Positions 46,327-54,451 of a DNA stretch of 64,000 nucleotides are shown in pieces. The notes beneath the pieces were generated by a model. The model saw only the letters and a list, made by a program, of their open reading frames with translations. It had not been told where the DNA came from and searched no databases. The position numbers were made by a program, and so were the translations under genes. Location of the stretch: assembly GCA_963929535.1 (NCBI GenBank), contig CAWVIZ010000001.1, forward strand, positions 1-64,000, in the 5' to 3' direction. The DNA is from Pullilachnospira sp963929535 (GTDB lineage: Bacteria; Bacillota; Clostridia; Lachnospirales; Lachnospiraceae). Each line of letters begins with the position of its first letter. Positions within the stretch are counted from its first letter, which is position 1.

Positions 46327-47478
46327 TCAGAAGGACCACAGCTTGGTATAGATCTTTACAATGTCTTCCTTCTGGGGAACTCTGGGATTGGTGGCTGTAC
46401 AGGTATCAGCCAGAGCCGCATCCGCCATCTTGTCCACCGCCGCAAAGTAAGCGTCCGGCGTAATGGTTCCCAGTTCCTGAATGGTCAGAGGAATGTTCAT
46501 CTCCTTCTGCATAAACTGGATCCAGTTCACCAGAGAGCGGACACTCATTACCTCGTTGTAATTGCTCAGTCCCAGGATATGAGCGATATTGGAATACCGC
46601 TTCACCGAAGGAAGATATTCCTTCTGACTTCTGGAATGCTTGTTGATATTGGCATTAAACTCCACGATATGGGGCAGCAGCATGGCGTTGGCCCGTCCGT
46701 GGGGAATATGGAAGATGGCCCCCAGCTGATGAGCCATGCTGTGGGTGATCCCCAGCGATGCCGAGTTAAAGGAAAGTCCCGCCAGACAGGAAGCCACATG
46801 CATCTTCTTCCGGGCGTGCATATCGCTTCCGTCCAGATACGCCCTCAGAAGAAATACTCCGCAGATTTCAATAGCTTTCTCCGCCAGAGCCGAGGAAAAT
46901 TCGTTGTGAGCAGTGCTCACATAGGACTCCAGCGCATGGGTAAATACATCCATTCCCGTATCTGCTGTGATGGAAGGGGGCACGCTCTTTACCAGCTCCG
47001 CATCCAGGATCGCCTCCTCGGCAGTCAGGCTGTCGGACACCAGGGGATATTTCACCTTGGCCTCCGTATCATTCACCACAGCGAAGGAGGTCACCTCGGA
47101 ACCGGTCCCGCTGGTGGTGGGAATGGCGATCAGTCCCACATCCCCAAAGTTGTCCAGCTTCCTGGCAAACTCCCGGATGGCTTTGGAAGAATCAATGGCG
47201 GAACCGCCTCCTACAGCCACGATAGCTTCCGGCCGGTATTCCATAAACTTCTTCACGCCGCCGGCGATCTTGTCCACCGGAGCGTCCGGCACCACATCGC
47301 TGAAGACCTCATACTGGATTCCCCCCGCCGCCAGAGGCGCCGTGATCAGATCCACCATCTTGCTCTGTACCACAAAGGGATCTGTGATGATCAGCACCCT
47401 GCGGTACGGAATCTCTTTTAACCGGTTCAGCGCTCCCTCGCCAAAATAGATCTGCGTCTTAATCCCAAAACTTTCCAT
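46327..47478 (-). CDS. pduQ: Iron-containing 1-propanol dehydrogenase, PduQ-like
   Basis: Reduces propionaldehyde to propanol and recycles NADH to NAD inside the shell. A 383-aa group III dehydrogenase with VGGGSAIDSSKAIREFA (cofactor), TTSGTGSEVTSFAVV and the iron-binding histidines in ALESYVSTAHNEF, SMAHQLGAIFHIPHGRANA. No encapsulation peptide is obvious; enterobacterial PduQ enters by binding a shell protein. GGCGGGAAGAG precedes the ATG. Confidence 0.93.
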   Translation of the reverse strand: MESFGIKTQIYFGEGALNRLKEIPYRRVLIITDPFVVQSKMVDLITAPLAAGGIQYEVFSDVVPDAPVDKIAGGVKKFMEYRPEAIVAVGGGSAIDSSKAIREFARKLDNFGDVGLIAIPTTSGTGSEVTSFAVVNDTEAKVKYPLVSDSLTAEEAILDAELVKSVPPSITADTGMDVFTHALESYVSTAHNEFSSALAEKAIEICGVFLLRAYLDGSDMHARKKMHVASCLAGLSFNSASLGITHSMAHQLGAIFHIPHGRANAMLLPHIVEFNANINKHSRSQKEYLPSVKRYSNIAHILGLSNYNEVMSVRSLVNWIQFMQKEMNIPLTIQELGTITPDAYFAAVDKMADAALADTCTATNPRVPQKEDIVKIYTKLWSF

Positions 47479-47502
47479 ACGGCTCTTCCCGCCTTTCTCT
47501 TT

Positions 47503-48267
47503 CTATTCCGGATAACAGCATTTCAGGTTATGGCGCCGGAAATATTCCAGCCATTCCCCGGACGGCTTCACATCCGTCACGATCGTGGTGAGATTCCGGA
47601 TATTTCCCACCCGCACAAATGCCGTGTTGTCAAATTTACTGTGATCCGCCGCCAGGATACTCTCCCGAGCCGAATTCATCATTACCTTCTTCGCGTGAGC
47701 GAAAAGCTCCTGGGAATCCATGATCCCCTTCTCCATATCCAGCGCTTTGCAGGATACCACAGCCTTGTCCGCGTAATAGGTATTCATGGCGTCCTCTGCC
47801 TGAGATCCCAGAAGCGCCAGATAACCTTCCTTCATGGTCCCTCCAGTGGAAATGATCTTCCAGCCGGATACATCCGACAGCTCGATCATGATCTCGATGG
47901 AATTGGTGATCACTGTCATTCTTTTCTTATCTTTGATGGCTTTTGCCACAAATACTGCCGTGGTGCTGGCATCCAGCATGATCTGGTCTCCATCCTGGAT
48001 CATTCCTGCCACCAGCTCGGCGATCTTCTGTTTTCCCGTGACGTTCCGTTTTTTCCGGACATTGAAGGGCATATCAATGCTGTTGTTCTCATTGACCACC
48101 GCTCCGCCGTAGCTTTTGATGGCATACCCCTCTGCCTCCAGCTTATCCAGATCCCTCCGGATCGTCTCCTCGGATACCCTGTATATCTGGCTCAGTTCGC
48201 TGACTACTACCCGTTTTTCTTCCTGCAGTTTCTCTAAAATCAGATTTCTTCTCTCAAGCGCCAGCAT
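47503..48267 (-). CDS. DeoR-family regulator within the microcompartment operon
   Basis: A 254-aa DeoR-type repressor: N-terminal helix-turn-helix (VVVSELSQIYRVSEETIRRDLDKLE) and a sugar-phosphate sensing domain (QIMLDASTTAVFVAKAI, ISTGGTMKEGYLALLGS). DeoR sensors usually bind phosphorylated sugars, so fuculose or rhamnulose 1-phosphate or dihydroxyacetone phosphate are fair candidates. It sits between pduT and pduQ (gaps 149 and 24 nt), a position that makes autoregulation of the locus likely. Glycyl-radical fucose/rhamnose loci also carry DeoR genes. Confidence 0.9.
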   Translation of the reverse strand: MLALERRNLILEKLQEEKRVVVSELSQIYRVSEETIRRDLDKLEAEGYAIKSYGGAVVNENNSIDMPFNVRKKRNVTGKQKIAELVAGMIQDGDQIMLDASTTAVFVAKAIKDKKRMTVITNSIEIMIELSDVSGWKIISTGGTMKEGYLALLGSQAEDAMNTYYADKAVVSCKALDMEKGIMDSQELFAHAKKVMMNSARESILAADHSKFDNTAFVRVGNIRNLTTIVTDVKPSGEWLEYFRRHNLKCCYPE

Positions 48268-48387
48268 CCGGTATCCTCCTTGTCAGATTATAGTCGCGAT
48301 TTTTTATCTGGAAAAAGAAGGACGGAAAAACTCTGCGTTTCCTCCGTCCCTCCCATGCATCCCGCCCTGCGGGTTCTTATGATATCC

Positions 48388-48422
48388 TGCAGCAGTGACG
48401 CATATCGTCTTCGCTGTTACAG
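48388..48422. repeat. Diverged short palindromic repeat copy
   Basis: TGCAGCAGTGACG then CGTCTTCGCTGTTACA: arms are kept but the centre is changed. It overlaps the end of pduT (stop at 48417-48419). Confidence 0.4.
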
Positions 48423-48965
48423 GATCTTTTCGATCATCTTCCGATCCGGATGCGCGATCACGGAGGAATCCAGGAACATTCCCTTCTCTCCCACCGCGTT
48501 CTTGGCCTTCTCGATGGAAGCCTCCACCGCGGACACCTCTCCGGTGATCAGCATATAGGATTTTCCGCACATACCCTTGGCGATCCGAAGCTCTATCAGA
48601 TCCACAATGGCTGTCTTGGCCGCCAGATCCGCCGCCACAATGATGGAAGCCGCGTCGTACGTCTCCAGGATTCCCAGAGCGCTTACGTCCTCCACCTGAG
48701 CCGCCCCGTAAATCGCCGGGAAAATAGACTCGTGGGGATTGCCCAGAACGAAATTATCGATCAGCTGTTCCTCATATTTGGTGGAAGCCGCGTCCACCGC
48801 CGCCTTAACGGCACTTAAATCTCCAGAGATGATAGCAATATACTTTCCAGGACATACTGTCTGGGCCTCGATAAGCTCTACCTCTGAAGTTTTTACCATG
48901 GTATCCGCTGCGGTGATACCTGTGGCCGTGGTTTTAAATTCAACCATTCCGATTGCCTTACTCAT
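48417..48965 (-). CDS. pduT: PduT: BMC-T shell protein with iron-sulfur cysteine
   Basis: A trimeric shell protein with two BMC domains (about residues 1-90 and 95-182). Cys38 in TVCPGKY is at exactly the position that binds a [4Fe-4S] cluster in PduT, a route for electrons through the shell to PduS. The start at 48965 (MSKAIGMVEF) gives 182 aa. It is 16 nt from pduS, in keeping with a PduS-PduT electron path. It is the only BMC-T protein in the window. Confidence 0.93.
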   Translation of the reverse strand: MSKAIGMVEFKTTATGITAADTMVKTSEVELIEAQTVCPGKYIAIISGDLSAVKAAVDAASTKYEEQLIDNFVLGNPHESIFPAIYGAAQVEDVSALGILETYDAASIIVAADLAAKTAIVDLIELRIAKGMCGKSYMLITGEVSAVEASIEKAKNAVGEKGMFLDSSVIAHPDRKMIEKIL

Positions 48966-48981
48966 ACAGTACACGTCCTTT

Positions 48982-50310
48982 CTACCTTGCTTCGATTTCC
49001 ACTGCCCGGTCGCTGACACCCGTCACCACTCCGGTTATGGAAGCATGGATTCCCACGCTCAGTCCCTGGGCAGGCTTTGCGATCATCTGTCCGGCAGTCA
49101 CCTGATCTCCGATCTTTACAATGGCCTGCGCCGGAGCACCAATGTGCTGGCTTAAATTGATGGTCACCTTTTTCACCGGCACTACCTGATCGTCCAAAGG
49201 AGCATCCTTGTCGTATCTGGTCAGTCCCAGCCGGGCCATCAGCCGTTCCTCCGGAACCTTTCTGTATTCCCTGGAATTCTGCACCGGCGCTGCCTGTACC
49301 CCCTGTGGAGGACGGACGCCGGCTTTTTTCAGTCCCGCCTTCATATCCGCCAGCAAAGTCCTGGGAGCAAGGCTCTGGGGACAGGAATACATCTCGCAGA
49401 CTCCGCAGGAGCTGCAGAAGTTGGCGTTTAAGTACGGGTTCAGATCCTGGAAATCTTTGTTGGACGCCGCCCGCATAAACAAGGCCGGATCAATGGGATG
49501 TCCCAGGTTATTTCTGGGGCAGAGATCCGTACAGGTACGGCACTGACAGCAGATAGATGCCGCCCGCTTCATATCAATGGAAGCTTTTCTCAGCTTCTTC
49601 TGTACGATCAGATGATCCTCCGGCAGTACCAGCACCGCATTGGTGGTCTTGGTCACCGGCTGGCTCCCTGTTCCGATATTTCCCATCATGGGGCCTCCCA
49701 CAAAGTATACCGGATTCTTTACCGTGGCCGCTCCCGCTAAAGCCACCACCTGGTCCAGCCTGGTTCCCAGGGGAACCCTAACTGTCACCGGATGCTCCAC
49801 CTCAGCCACCACGGACACCAGCTTGTCCGTCACCGGATGCTGTTTTTCCACTGCCTGATAGATATTGTAAACAGTCTCCACATTGAATACCGCAACGCCT
49901 TCCTCTATGGGAAGTCCCCCGGGCCGTACCACTCTTCCCGTAGCCTCGTAGATCAGTACGATCTCATCTCCCATGGGGTATACTTCATCCAGCAGGGCCA
50001 GCCGCATATTGGGGAACTCCCCGAGATGCCGGTTCAGTTCCTCCACCGTATCCTTGTAGGACTTTTTGATCCCGATGATCGCTTCCTGCGCTCCCACAGT
50101 CTCCGCGATCATCTGGAATGTTTTCATGATTTCATAGGCGTGCAGCTTTAAAAGCTGTCTGTGCAGCTTCAGCAGGGGTTCACACTCCGCACAGTTCATA
50201 AGAATGGTATTGGCCCGCTGATCGATCTTCACATATGTGGGAAATCCGGCTCCGCCGGCGCCCACCACGCCGCTCTCCTGAATGATCTTCTGTAATTCTT
50301 TGATATCCAT
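48982..50310 (-). CDS. pduS: PduS: corrin reductase, RnfC-like
   Basis: Reduces cob(III)alamin for PduO with NADH, flavin and iron-sulfur clusters. The start at 50310 (MDIKELQKIIQESG) gives 442 aa and fits 4 nt after pduN; the frame extends further but would overlap pduN. Landmarks are GVVGAGGAGFPTYVK (NADH/FMN glycine loop), NCAECEPLL, two ferredoxin-type clusters (CCQCRTCTDLCPRN and CSSCGVCEMYSCPQ) and a C-terminal barrel domain. Confidence 0.94.
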   Translation of the reverse strand: MDIKELQKIIQESGVVGAGGAGFPTYVKIDQRANTILMNCAECEPLLKLHRQLLKLHAYEIMKTFQMIAETVGAQEAIIGIKKSYKDTVEELNRHLGEFPNMRLALLDEVYPMGDEIVLIYEATGRVVRPGGLPIEEGVAVFNVETVYNIYQAVEKQHPVTDKLVSVVAEVEHPVTVRVPLGTRLDQVVALAGAATVKNPVYFVGGPMMGNIGTGSQPVTKTTNAVLVLPEDHLIVQKKLRKASIDMKRAASICCQCRTCTDLCPRNNLGHPIDPALFMRAASNKDFQDLNPYLNANFCSSCGVCEMYSCPQSLAPRTLLADMKAGLKKAGVRPPQGVQAAPVQNSREYRKVPEERLMARLGLTRYDKDAPLDDQVVPVKKVTINLSQHIGAPAQAIVKIGDQVTAGQMIAKPAQGLSVGIHASITGVVTGVSDRAVEIEAR

Positions 50311-50314
50311 GCAA

Positions 50315-50581
50315 CTACTCCAATCCTGCACCGTCATCTATGATACCCACGATTGCCGCATCAACTGGCGCAGTCTCCATACCGCAGCCGATCCTGGCCG
50401 CACTTCCCTGCGCCACCAGCACAAATTCGCCAATACCGGCTCCGATATTGTCGATGGCAACGATCTGATTGACCTCGGCTTTCATGTGGTGCACCGGTTC
50501 TACAATCATAAACTTATTTCCAACCAGATTGTCATTCTTTCTTGTAGATACAATGCTTCCTACAACCTTACCAACAATCAT
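50315..50581 (-). CDS. pduN: PduN: BMC-P pentameric vertex protein
   Basis: Caps the twelve vertices of the shell. 88 aa of the EutN/CcmL family: MIVGKVVGSIVSTRKNDNLVGNKF, a central VAIDNIGAGIGEFVLVAQGSAAR and the C-terminal PVDAAIVGIIDD. CGGGAGGTAAGAA precedes the ATG. It is the only BMC-P gene here. Confidence 0.96.
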   Translation of the reverse strand: MIVGKVVGSIVSTRKNDNLVGNKFMIVEPVHHMKAEVNQIVAIDNIGAGIGEFVLVAQGSAARIGCGMETAPVDAAIVGIIDDGAGLE

Positions 50582-50621
50582 TTCTTACCTCCCGGCTGCT
50601 GTTTCTCTTTTCCGGACGGTT

Positions 50622-51275
50622 TCAATCTCCCACAATCCTCACGGTATCCCCGCTGGCGATCCCGGAGGCGTTGGCCTCGTCCGTATCAATGTGCATCTCC
50701 AGAGTAAAGCTGTCGTCCACACGGATCTTCACGTGATTAAATACTGTGCCGCGCTCATTATCCGCCTTTACCGACACATAATCCCCGTCATGCACTCCCG
50801 CCGCCCGGGCATCTGCCGGCGACATATGGATATGTCTGGCTGCCACGATGCAGCCCTCTTTCAGATAAAGGGCTCCTTTCGGACCCACCAGCGCAATGGG
50901 CGCCGATCCGGCCACGTCTCCGGATTCCCGGAGGGGAGCCTTCACACCTAACTTAATGGCATCCGTAGCTGAAATCTCCACCTGAGATTTCGATCTGCAC
51001 GGTCCCAGGATCCTCACATTCTCAATCGCCCGAAGCTTCAGCCCCACGATGGTTACCAGCTCATTGGAGGCAAACTGTCCTCCCATCAGCTCCTTCTTTT
51101 TCGTCAGCTGATACCCCGGTCCAAACAAAATCTCCAGATCTTCCTGGGTCAGATGCACATGCCTGGCAGAAACCCCAATGGGAACCATAAAGCCGCTCCC
51201 TGTCCGCTTCTCCTCCTGCTGCCGCAGACTGTCCAGTACCAGTCTGGTGATCACTTCAATATTCTGTGTCTCCAT
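50622..51275 (-). CDS. pduL: PduL: phosphotransacylase
   Basis: Converts propionyl-CoA to propionyl phosphate and frees CoA for PduP. 217 aa with the duplicated PduL domain: metal-binding histidines in VSARHVHLTQED and AARHIHMSPADA, plus the C-terminal HIDTDEANA. The first about 20 residues (METQNIEVITRLVLDSLRQQ) form an amphipathic helix of the encapsulation type. AGTAGGTG precedes the ATG. Confidence 0.95.
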   Translation of the reverse strand: METQNIEVITRLVLDSLRQQEEKRTGSGFMVPIGVSARHVHLTQEDLEILFGPGYQLTKKKELMGGQFASNELVTIVGLKLRAIENVRILGPCRSKSQVEISATDAIKLGVKAPLRESGDVAGSAPIALVGPKGALYLKEGCIVAARHIHMSPADARAAGVHDGDYVSVKADNERGTVFNHVKIRVDDSFTLEMHIDTDEANASGIASGDTVRIVGD

Positions 51276-51623
51276 TCCAACACCTACTTTCCGACTTTGA
51301 GGGGATAGCCGCTGTTTTTTGTACGGCTGAGGGGATCATCGCAGCTGTTCAGCCTTTCGGCTTCCCTGTTACGATTCCTCCCATTCCAAGCATACGCGCA
51401 AAAGACAACGGCTGTCCCGGCAACGGAGGGAGGCCCGGGCCTGACACCCGGGCATCCGCCCCTGAATCCACCTCTTATTTGTGGCAGTTCAGTCTCAGGA
51501 CTTCACTGTCACAAATGCATGCACACAGGCTGCGATTCCCGCAGCCTGGCGCCCGCAATTCTCGGGATTCCGCCGCAAATGCGGCGGAACACCTCGCGGG
51601 ATAGCAAAAGGCTGAATATAACC
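51276..51623. other. Intergenic gap inside the microcompartment operon
   Basis: A 348-bp non-coding stretch between shell genes and pduL, rich in small hairpins. It carries short palindromic repeat copies at 51341-51372, 51482-51515 and about 51595-51620, a CCCGGGCC-type hairpin near 51430-51460 and GCAGCCTG/CAGGCTGC arms near 51525-51550. It may separate expression levels of shell and enzyme genes by processing or partial termination. Confidence 0.55.
51341..51372 (-). repeat. Short palindromic repeat copy (best match)
   Basis: On the minus strand: GTAACAGGGAAGCCGAAAGG then CTGAACAGCTGC; the inner AGCC/GGCT stem and the outer CAG/CTG stem are both intact. Confidence 0.7.
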
Positions 51624-52091
51624 TTATTTCAGCTTCGGCAGGATCATCTCCACATCGGTATGCGGTCTCGGGATCACATGAGTAGCTACCAGTTCTCCCA
51701 GTCTGGATGCAGCTGTGCTTCCACTCTCAACTGCGGACTTTACAGCTCCCACATCGCCGCGAACCATTACGGTTACCAGTCCGGATCCGATCTTCTCGGT
51801 TCCCACCAGTGTTACGTTGGCTGCCTTGCACATAGCATCCGCTGCCTCAACAGCAGCAACAAGGCCTCTTGTCTCGATCATTCCTAAAGCTTCCTGTGTC
51901 ATTCTTTTTTCCTCCTTTTGGATTGTAATGGATACACCAGTTGTTCCCTGATTCTCATCGGCCGGAGCAGCAGGCGCCTCCTGCCTGTTTCCGGCTGTTT
52001 TCTTTTCCGCCGCCGCTTTTGCAGCCGCCGTTCTGGGGGCTGTTCTCTTGGGCGCCGGAGCTTTCGATGTTGTCTTCTTTATCTCTGCCAT
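51624..52091 (-). CDS. BMC-H shell protein with long N-terminal extension and internal start
   Basis: A PduA/PduJ-type hexamer domain (residues 64-155) carrying a 63-residue extension rich in Ala, Pro and Lys (for example KAPAPKRTAPR). The extension has no stop and is in frame. Directly before the inner Met64 (ATG at 51902) lies AAAGGAGGAAAAAAGA, a stronger ribosome site than that of the long form, so a 92-aa plain shell protein is very likely also made, perhaps mainly. The BMC part is close to the neighbour at 52532-52810 (about 14 differences in 92). Two products from one gene recall PduB and PduB'. Confidence 0.85.
   Translation of the reverse strand: MAEIKKTTSKAPAPKRTAPRTAAAKAAAEKKTAGNRQEAPAAPADENQGTTGVSITIQKEEKRMTQEALGMIETRGLVAAVEAADAMCKAANVTLVGTEKIGSGLVTVMVRGDVGAVKSAVESGSTAASRLGELVATHVIPRPHTDVEMILPKLK
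51908..51916 (-). promoter_or_regulatory. Internal ribosome binding site for the short BMC-H form
   Basis: AAAGGAGGA on the minus strand, six to seven nt before the in-frame ATG at 51902. Confidence 0.7.
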
Positions 52092-52097
52092 AGCAAA

Positions 52098-52397
52098 TCA
52101 TTCCCCCTGCTGCGTCTTCCAGCGTTTGGCGCTCATCTTTACGATTCTAACGGTCTCCTCATGGGGGCGGGCGATCACTGCATGGAGCACCGGCTTTTTA
52201 ATCGCCTGCGCCACCGCCGCATCCACGGCTGCGGTAACTGCCGCCACATCGCCTTCCACCACCAGGGTCACCAGCCGTCCGCCCAGTTTTCTCTCCCAGG
52301 TTGCCAGCCTCACATCCGCCGCTTTCAGCATGATGTCCAACGCATCTATAGCAGCAACCACTCCAGTTATCTCAATAAAGCCGTATGCGTTTCCCAT
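52098..52397 (-). CDS. BMC-H shell protein, diverged
   Basis: A 99-aa single BMC domain starting MGNAYGFIEITGVVAAIDAL at 52397 (AAAGGAG upstream). It keeps the fold signatures (ALDIMLKAADVRL, VTLVVEGDVAAVTAAVDAAV, HAVIARPHEE) but lacks the usual pore loop KIGSG, having KLGGRL instead, so its central pore should differ from the PduA-like copies. The C-terminus is basic (SAKRWKTQQGE). It lies 6 nt before the extended BMC-H gene. Confidence 0.88.
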   Translation of the reverse strand: MGNAYGFIEITGVVAAIDALDIMLKAADVRLATWERKLGGRLVTLVVEGDVAAVTAAVDAAVAQAIKKPVLHAVIARPHEETVRIVKMSAKRWKTQQGE

Positions 52398-52531
52398 GGA
52401 TAAACTCCTTTCCCTTCCTGTCAGGTCCGCCGCTGCGCAGGTGCTCACTGTGCCGGCGGCCTGTCCGGATATCGGCCCGCACTCCGGTTCAAAACCGGAC
52501 TGCATCTCCGCTTATCTGCGGAGCCTGCCGT

Positions 52532-52810
52532 TTATTTCAGAGTGGGAAGGATCTTCTCTACATCATCATGAGGTCTGGGGATCACATGAGTAGCTACCAG
52601 CTCTCCCAGTCTGGAAGCCGCGCTGCTTCCGCTTTCCACAGCCGCATTCACTGCGCCCACATCGCCGCGGACCATTACGGTTACCAGTCCGGATCCGATC
52701 TTCTCAGTTCCTACCAGGGTAACCTCTGCTGCTTTTGTCATTGCATCGGCAGCCTCAATTGCTGCGGTCAGTCCTCTTGTCTCTACCATTCCCAAAGCTT
52801 CTTTTGCCAT
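52532..52810 (-). CDS. pduJ: BMC-H shell protein, PduA/PduJ type
   Basis: A 92-aa hexameric facet protein (MAKEALGMVETRGLTAAIEAADAM) with the pore loop EKIGSGLV typical of PduA/PduJ, thought to pass propanediol. It is the likely main shell component. Nearly identical in the core to residues 64-155 of the extended BMC-H gene, a recent duplication. AGGAGGATTAG precedes the ATG. PduA and PduJ cannot be told apart here. Confidence 0.93.
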   Translation of the reverse strand: MAKEALGMVETRGLTAAIEAADAMTKAAEVTLVGTEKIGSGLVTVMVRGDVGAVNAAVESGSSAASRLGELVATHVIPRPHDDVEKILPTLK

Positions 52811-52873
52811 TTTTCTAATCCTCCTGATATTTTACATATCGCAGCAGCCGTCTGTCTTTGCAGCCGCCGCGGA

Positions 52874-53188
52874 TCAATCTTTGTCCAGAGCGCTGATCTT
52901 CAGCATTTTTTCGGTTCCCGGCTCCGGATTGGGGATAACGTACTTGGTTACCACGCCTCCCATAGTCTTGGCCGCTGTCTCCCCGGCCTCCACTGCCGCC
53001 GTGACATCCGCCACGCTGCCGCGGTACTTGATGGTCACCAGCAGCGGAACTGGCAGGCTGTCTGCATTGGCAGGTTTGTTTTTGTCGAACACTTCCATCC
53101 GCACGTTGGCTGCCTTACATCCCGCGTCACCTGCGACAAATGCGGTGGACAGCCCGAACACTTCCAGAATTCCTACAGCTTCTGCCAT
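52874..53188 (-). CDS. BMC-H shell protein with insertion
   Basis: A 104-aa BMC domain (MAEAVGILEVFGLSTAFVAGDAGCKAANV) with an insertion of about ten residues after strand 2 (DKNKPANADSLPVPLL) and a different pore region. The C-terminal NPEPGTEKMLKISALDKD is kept. Such variants are typical of fucose/rhamnose-type compartments. It follows the tagged dehydrogenase by 16 nt. Confidence 0.88.
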   Translation of the reverse strand: MAEAVGILEVFGLSTAFVAGDAGCKAANVRMEVFDKNKPANADSLPVPLLVTIKYRGSVADVTAAVEAGETAAKTMGGVVTKYVIPNPEPGTEKMLKISALDKD

Positions 53189-53204
53189 ATCCTATATCTC
53201 CTGT

Positions 53205-54437
53205 TTATCTGTTTTTCGCATCATTGACGATGGCGATCTTCAGTCCCTTCATGGCCAGGTTGGTCTGAAGAGCCTCGTTGATATCCTCCAGAGCAAACCG
53301 GTGGGTGATCAGCTTTCCCATGGGAAGGCCGATACCTTTGGCCCTCTTCAGGAAATCGAAAGTAGTAGCATAATCTCTCAGGGTATATACCCAGGATCCC
53401 ACTGTGGTGATTTCCTTAGAGCAGATATCAAAGTGCGGGTTGATCGTAGCGTCTCCGCCGTTGATGAAGAAGCCCAGTTCGCAAAGTCCGCCGCCGTTTC
53501 TGATAAACTTGTAAATATTGGAATGGGCCACCGGAGATCCTGTGCACTGGAATGCAAAGTCTGCCGGATGTCCGCCGAAGCTGGCCTCTACAGCTCCTGC
53601 CAGTGCTTCGATACCCTTATGCTCCATAAAGTTTACAGTCTGGGAAGCTCCCATTTCCTTTGCAAAGCTCAGACGCATCTCATTTCCGTCCACTGCAGTA
53701 ATATTCTCAATTCCCATAGTCCGGAGAACCGCGATGCAGATCAGGCCGATGGGGCCGCATCCCTGCACCACCACCCGGCTGTTGAACCGAAGGATTCCTG
53801 TGGTTTTCGCTCTCTCCACTGCATGGACCAGAACGGCACAGGGCTCGATAAGGATACGGGAATCCAGATCCAGATCGCTTACGTTAAATACGGTGGAGCC
53901 TTTGCGGATCAGTATGTAATCGGAAAACCATCCATTCAGGTGGATATCATCATCCGGAAGCAGTCCGTACACGTCTGCGCCTCCCACGTTCTGTTTGTTC
54001 AGATCAAACATGGTGATGTCCGGATTATCCTTAAAGATCATGCAGGTCACTACCTTGTCACCCAGCTTCAGGTCTTTTCCTGCGGAATCCTTTTTCACAT
54101 TCTTACCCATCTTTACGATCTCTCCGGTTCCCTCGTGACCCAGAGCAACCGGGATCAGGCCGAAGGGATCTCTCTTGAACTCGTGAGCATCCGTACCGCA
54201 GACGCCGCATCCTTCCACTCTTACCAGAATGTCATCGTCTCCAACCTCCGGCATGGGATACTCTTTTACGTCAAAATGCTCCAGTCCGGTCAGGACCGCC
54301 ACATGAGCAGTCTTGGGAATGTCCCCTGCAGACGCAGGCGCCGCCGGCGCGGAAGCTGCCGTTCCTGCGGTGCTGCCGGTCATTCCGGCCAGAACCTGTT
54401 TTACAATTTCTTCAATATTCGTGATATTTGCGTCCAT
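53205..54437 (-). CDS. Zinc alcohol dehydrogenase with N-terminal encapsulation peptide
   Basis: A 410-aa medium-chain dehydrogenase preceded by an amphipathic helix (NITNIEEIVKQVLAGM, residues 4-19) and an Ala/Pro linker (20-40): the layout of cargo targeted to the compartment lumen. The enzyme part has zinc ligands in GCGVCGTDAHEF and LGHEGTG and an NAD loop VVQGCGPIGLICIAVL. The usual four structural-zinc cysteines are missing, replaced by a stretch with CMIFKDNPDITMFDLNKQ. A fair inference is lactaldehyde reduction to 1,2-propanediol, the step between aldolase and dehydratase; it is not proven. Confidence 0.88.
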   Translation of the reverse strand: MDANITNIEEIVKQVLAGMTGSTAGTAASAPAAPASAGDIPKTAHVAVLTGLEHFDVKEYPMPEVGDDDILVRVEGCGVCGTDAHEFKRDPFGLIPVALGHEGTGEIVKMGKNVKKDSAGKDLKLGDKVVTCMIFKDNPDITMFDLNKQNVGGADVYGLLPDDDIHLNGWFSDYILIRKGSTVFNVSDLDLDSRILIEPCAVLVHAVERAKTTGILRFNSRVVVQGCGPIGLICIAVLRTMGIENITAVDGNEMRLSFAKEMGASQTVNFMEHKGIEALAGAVEASFGGHPADFAFQCTGSPVAHSNIYKFIRNGGGLCELGFFINGGDATINPHFDICSKEITTVGSWVYTLRDYATTFDFLKRAKGIGLPMGKLITHRFALEDINEALQTNLAMKGLKIAIVNDAKNR

Positions 54438-54451
54438 AATTTACCTCCTGA

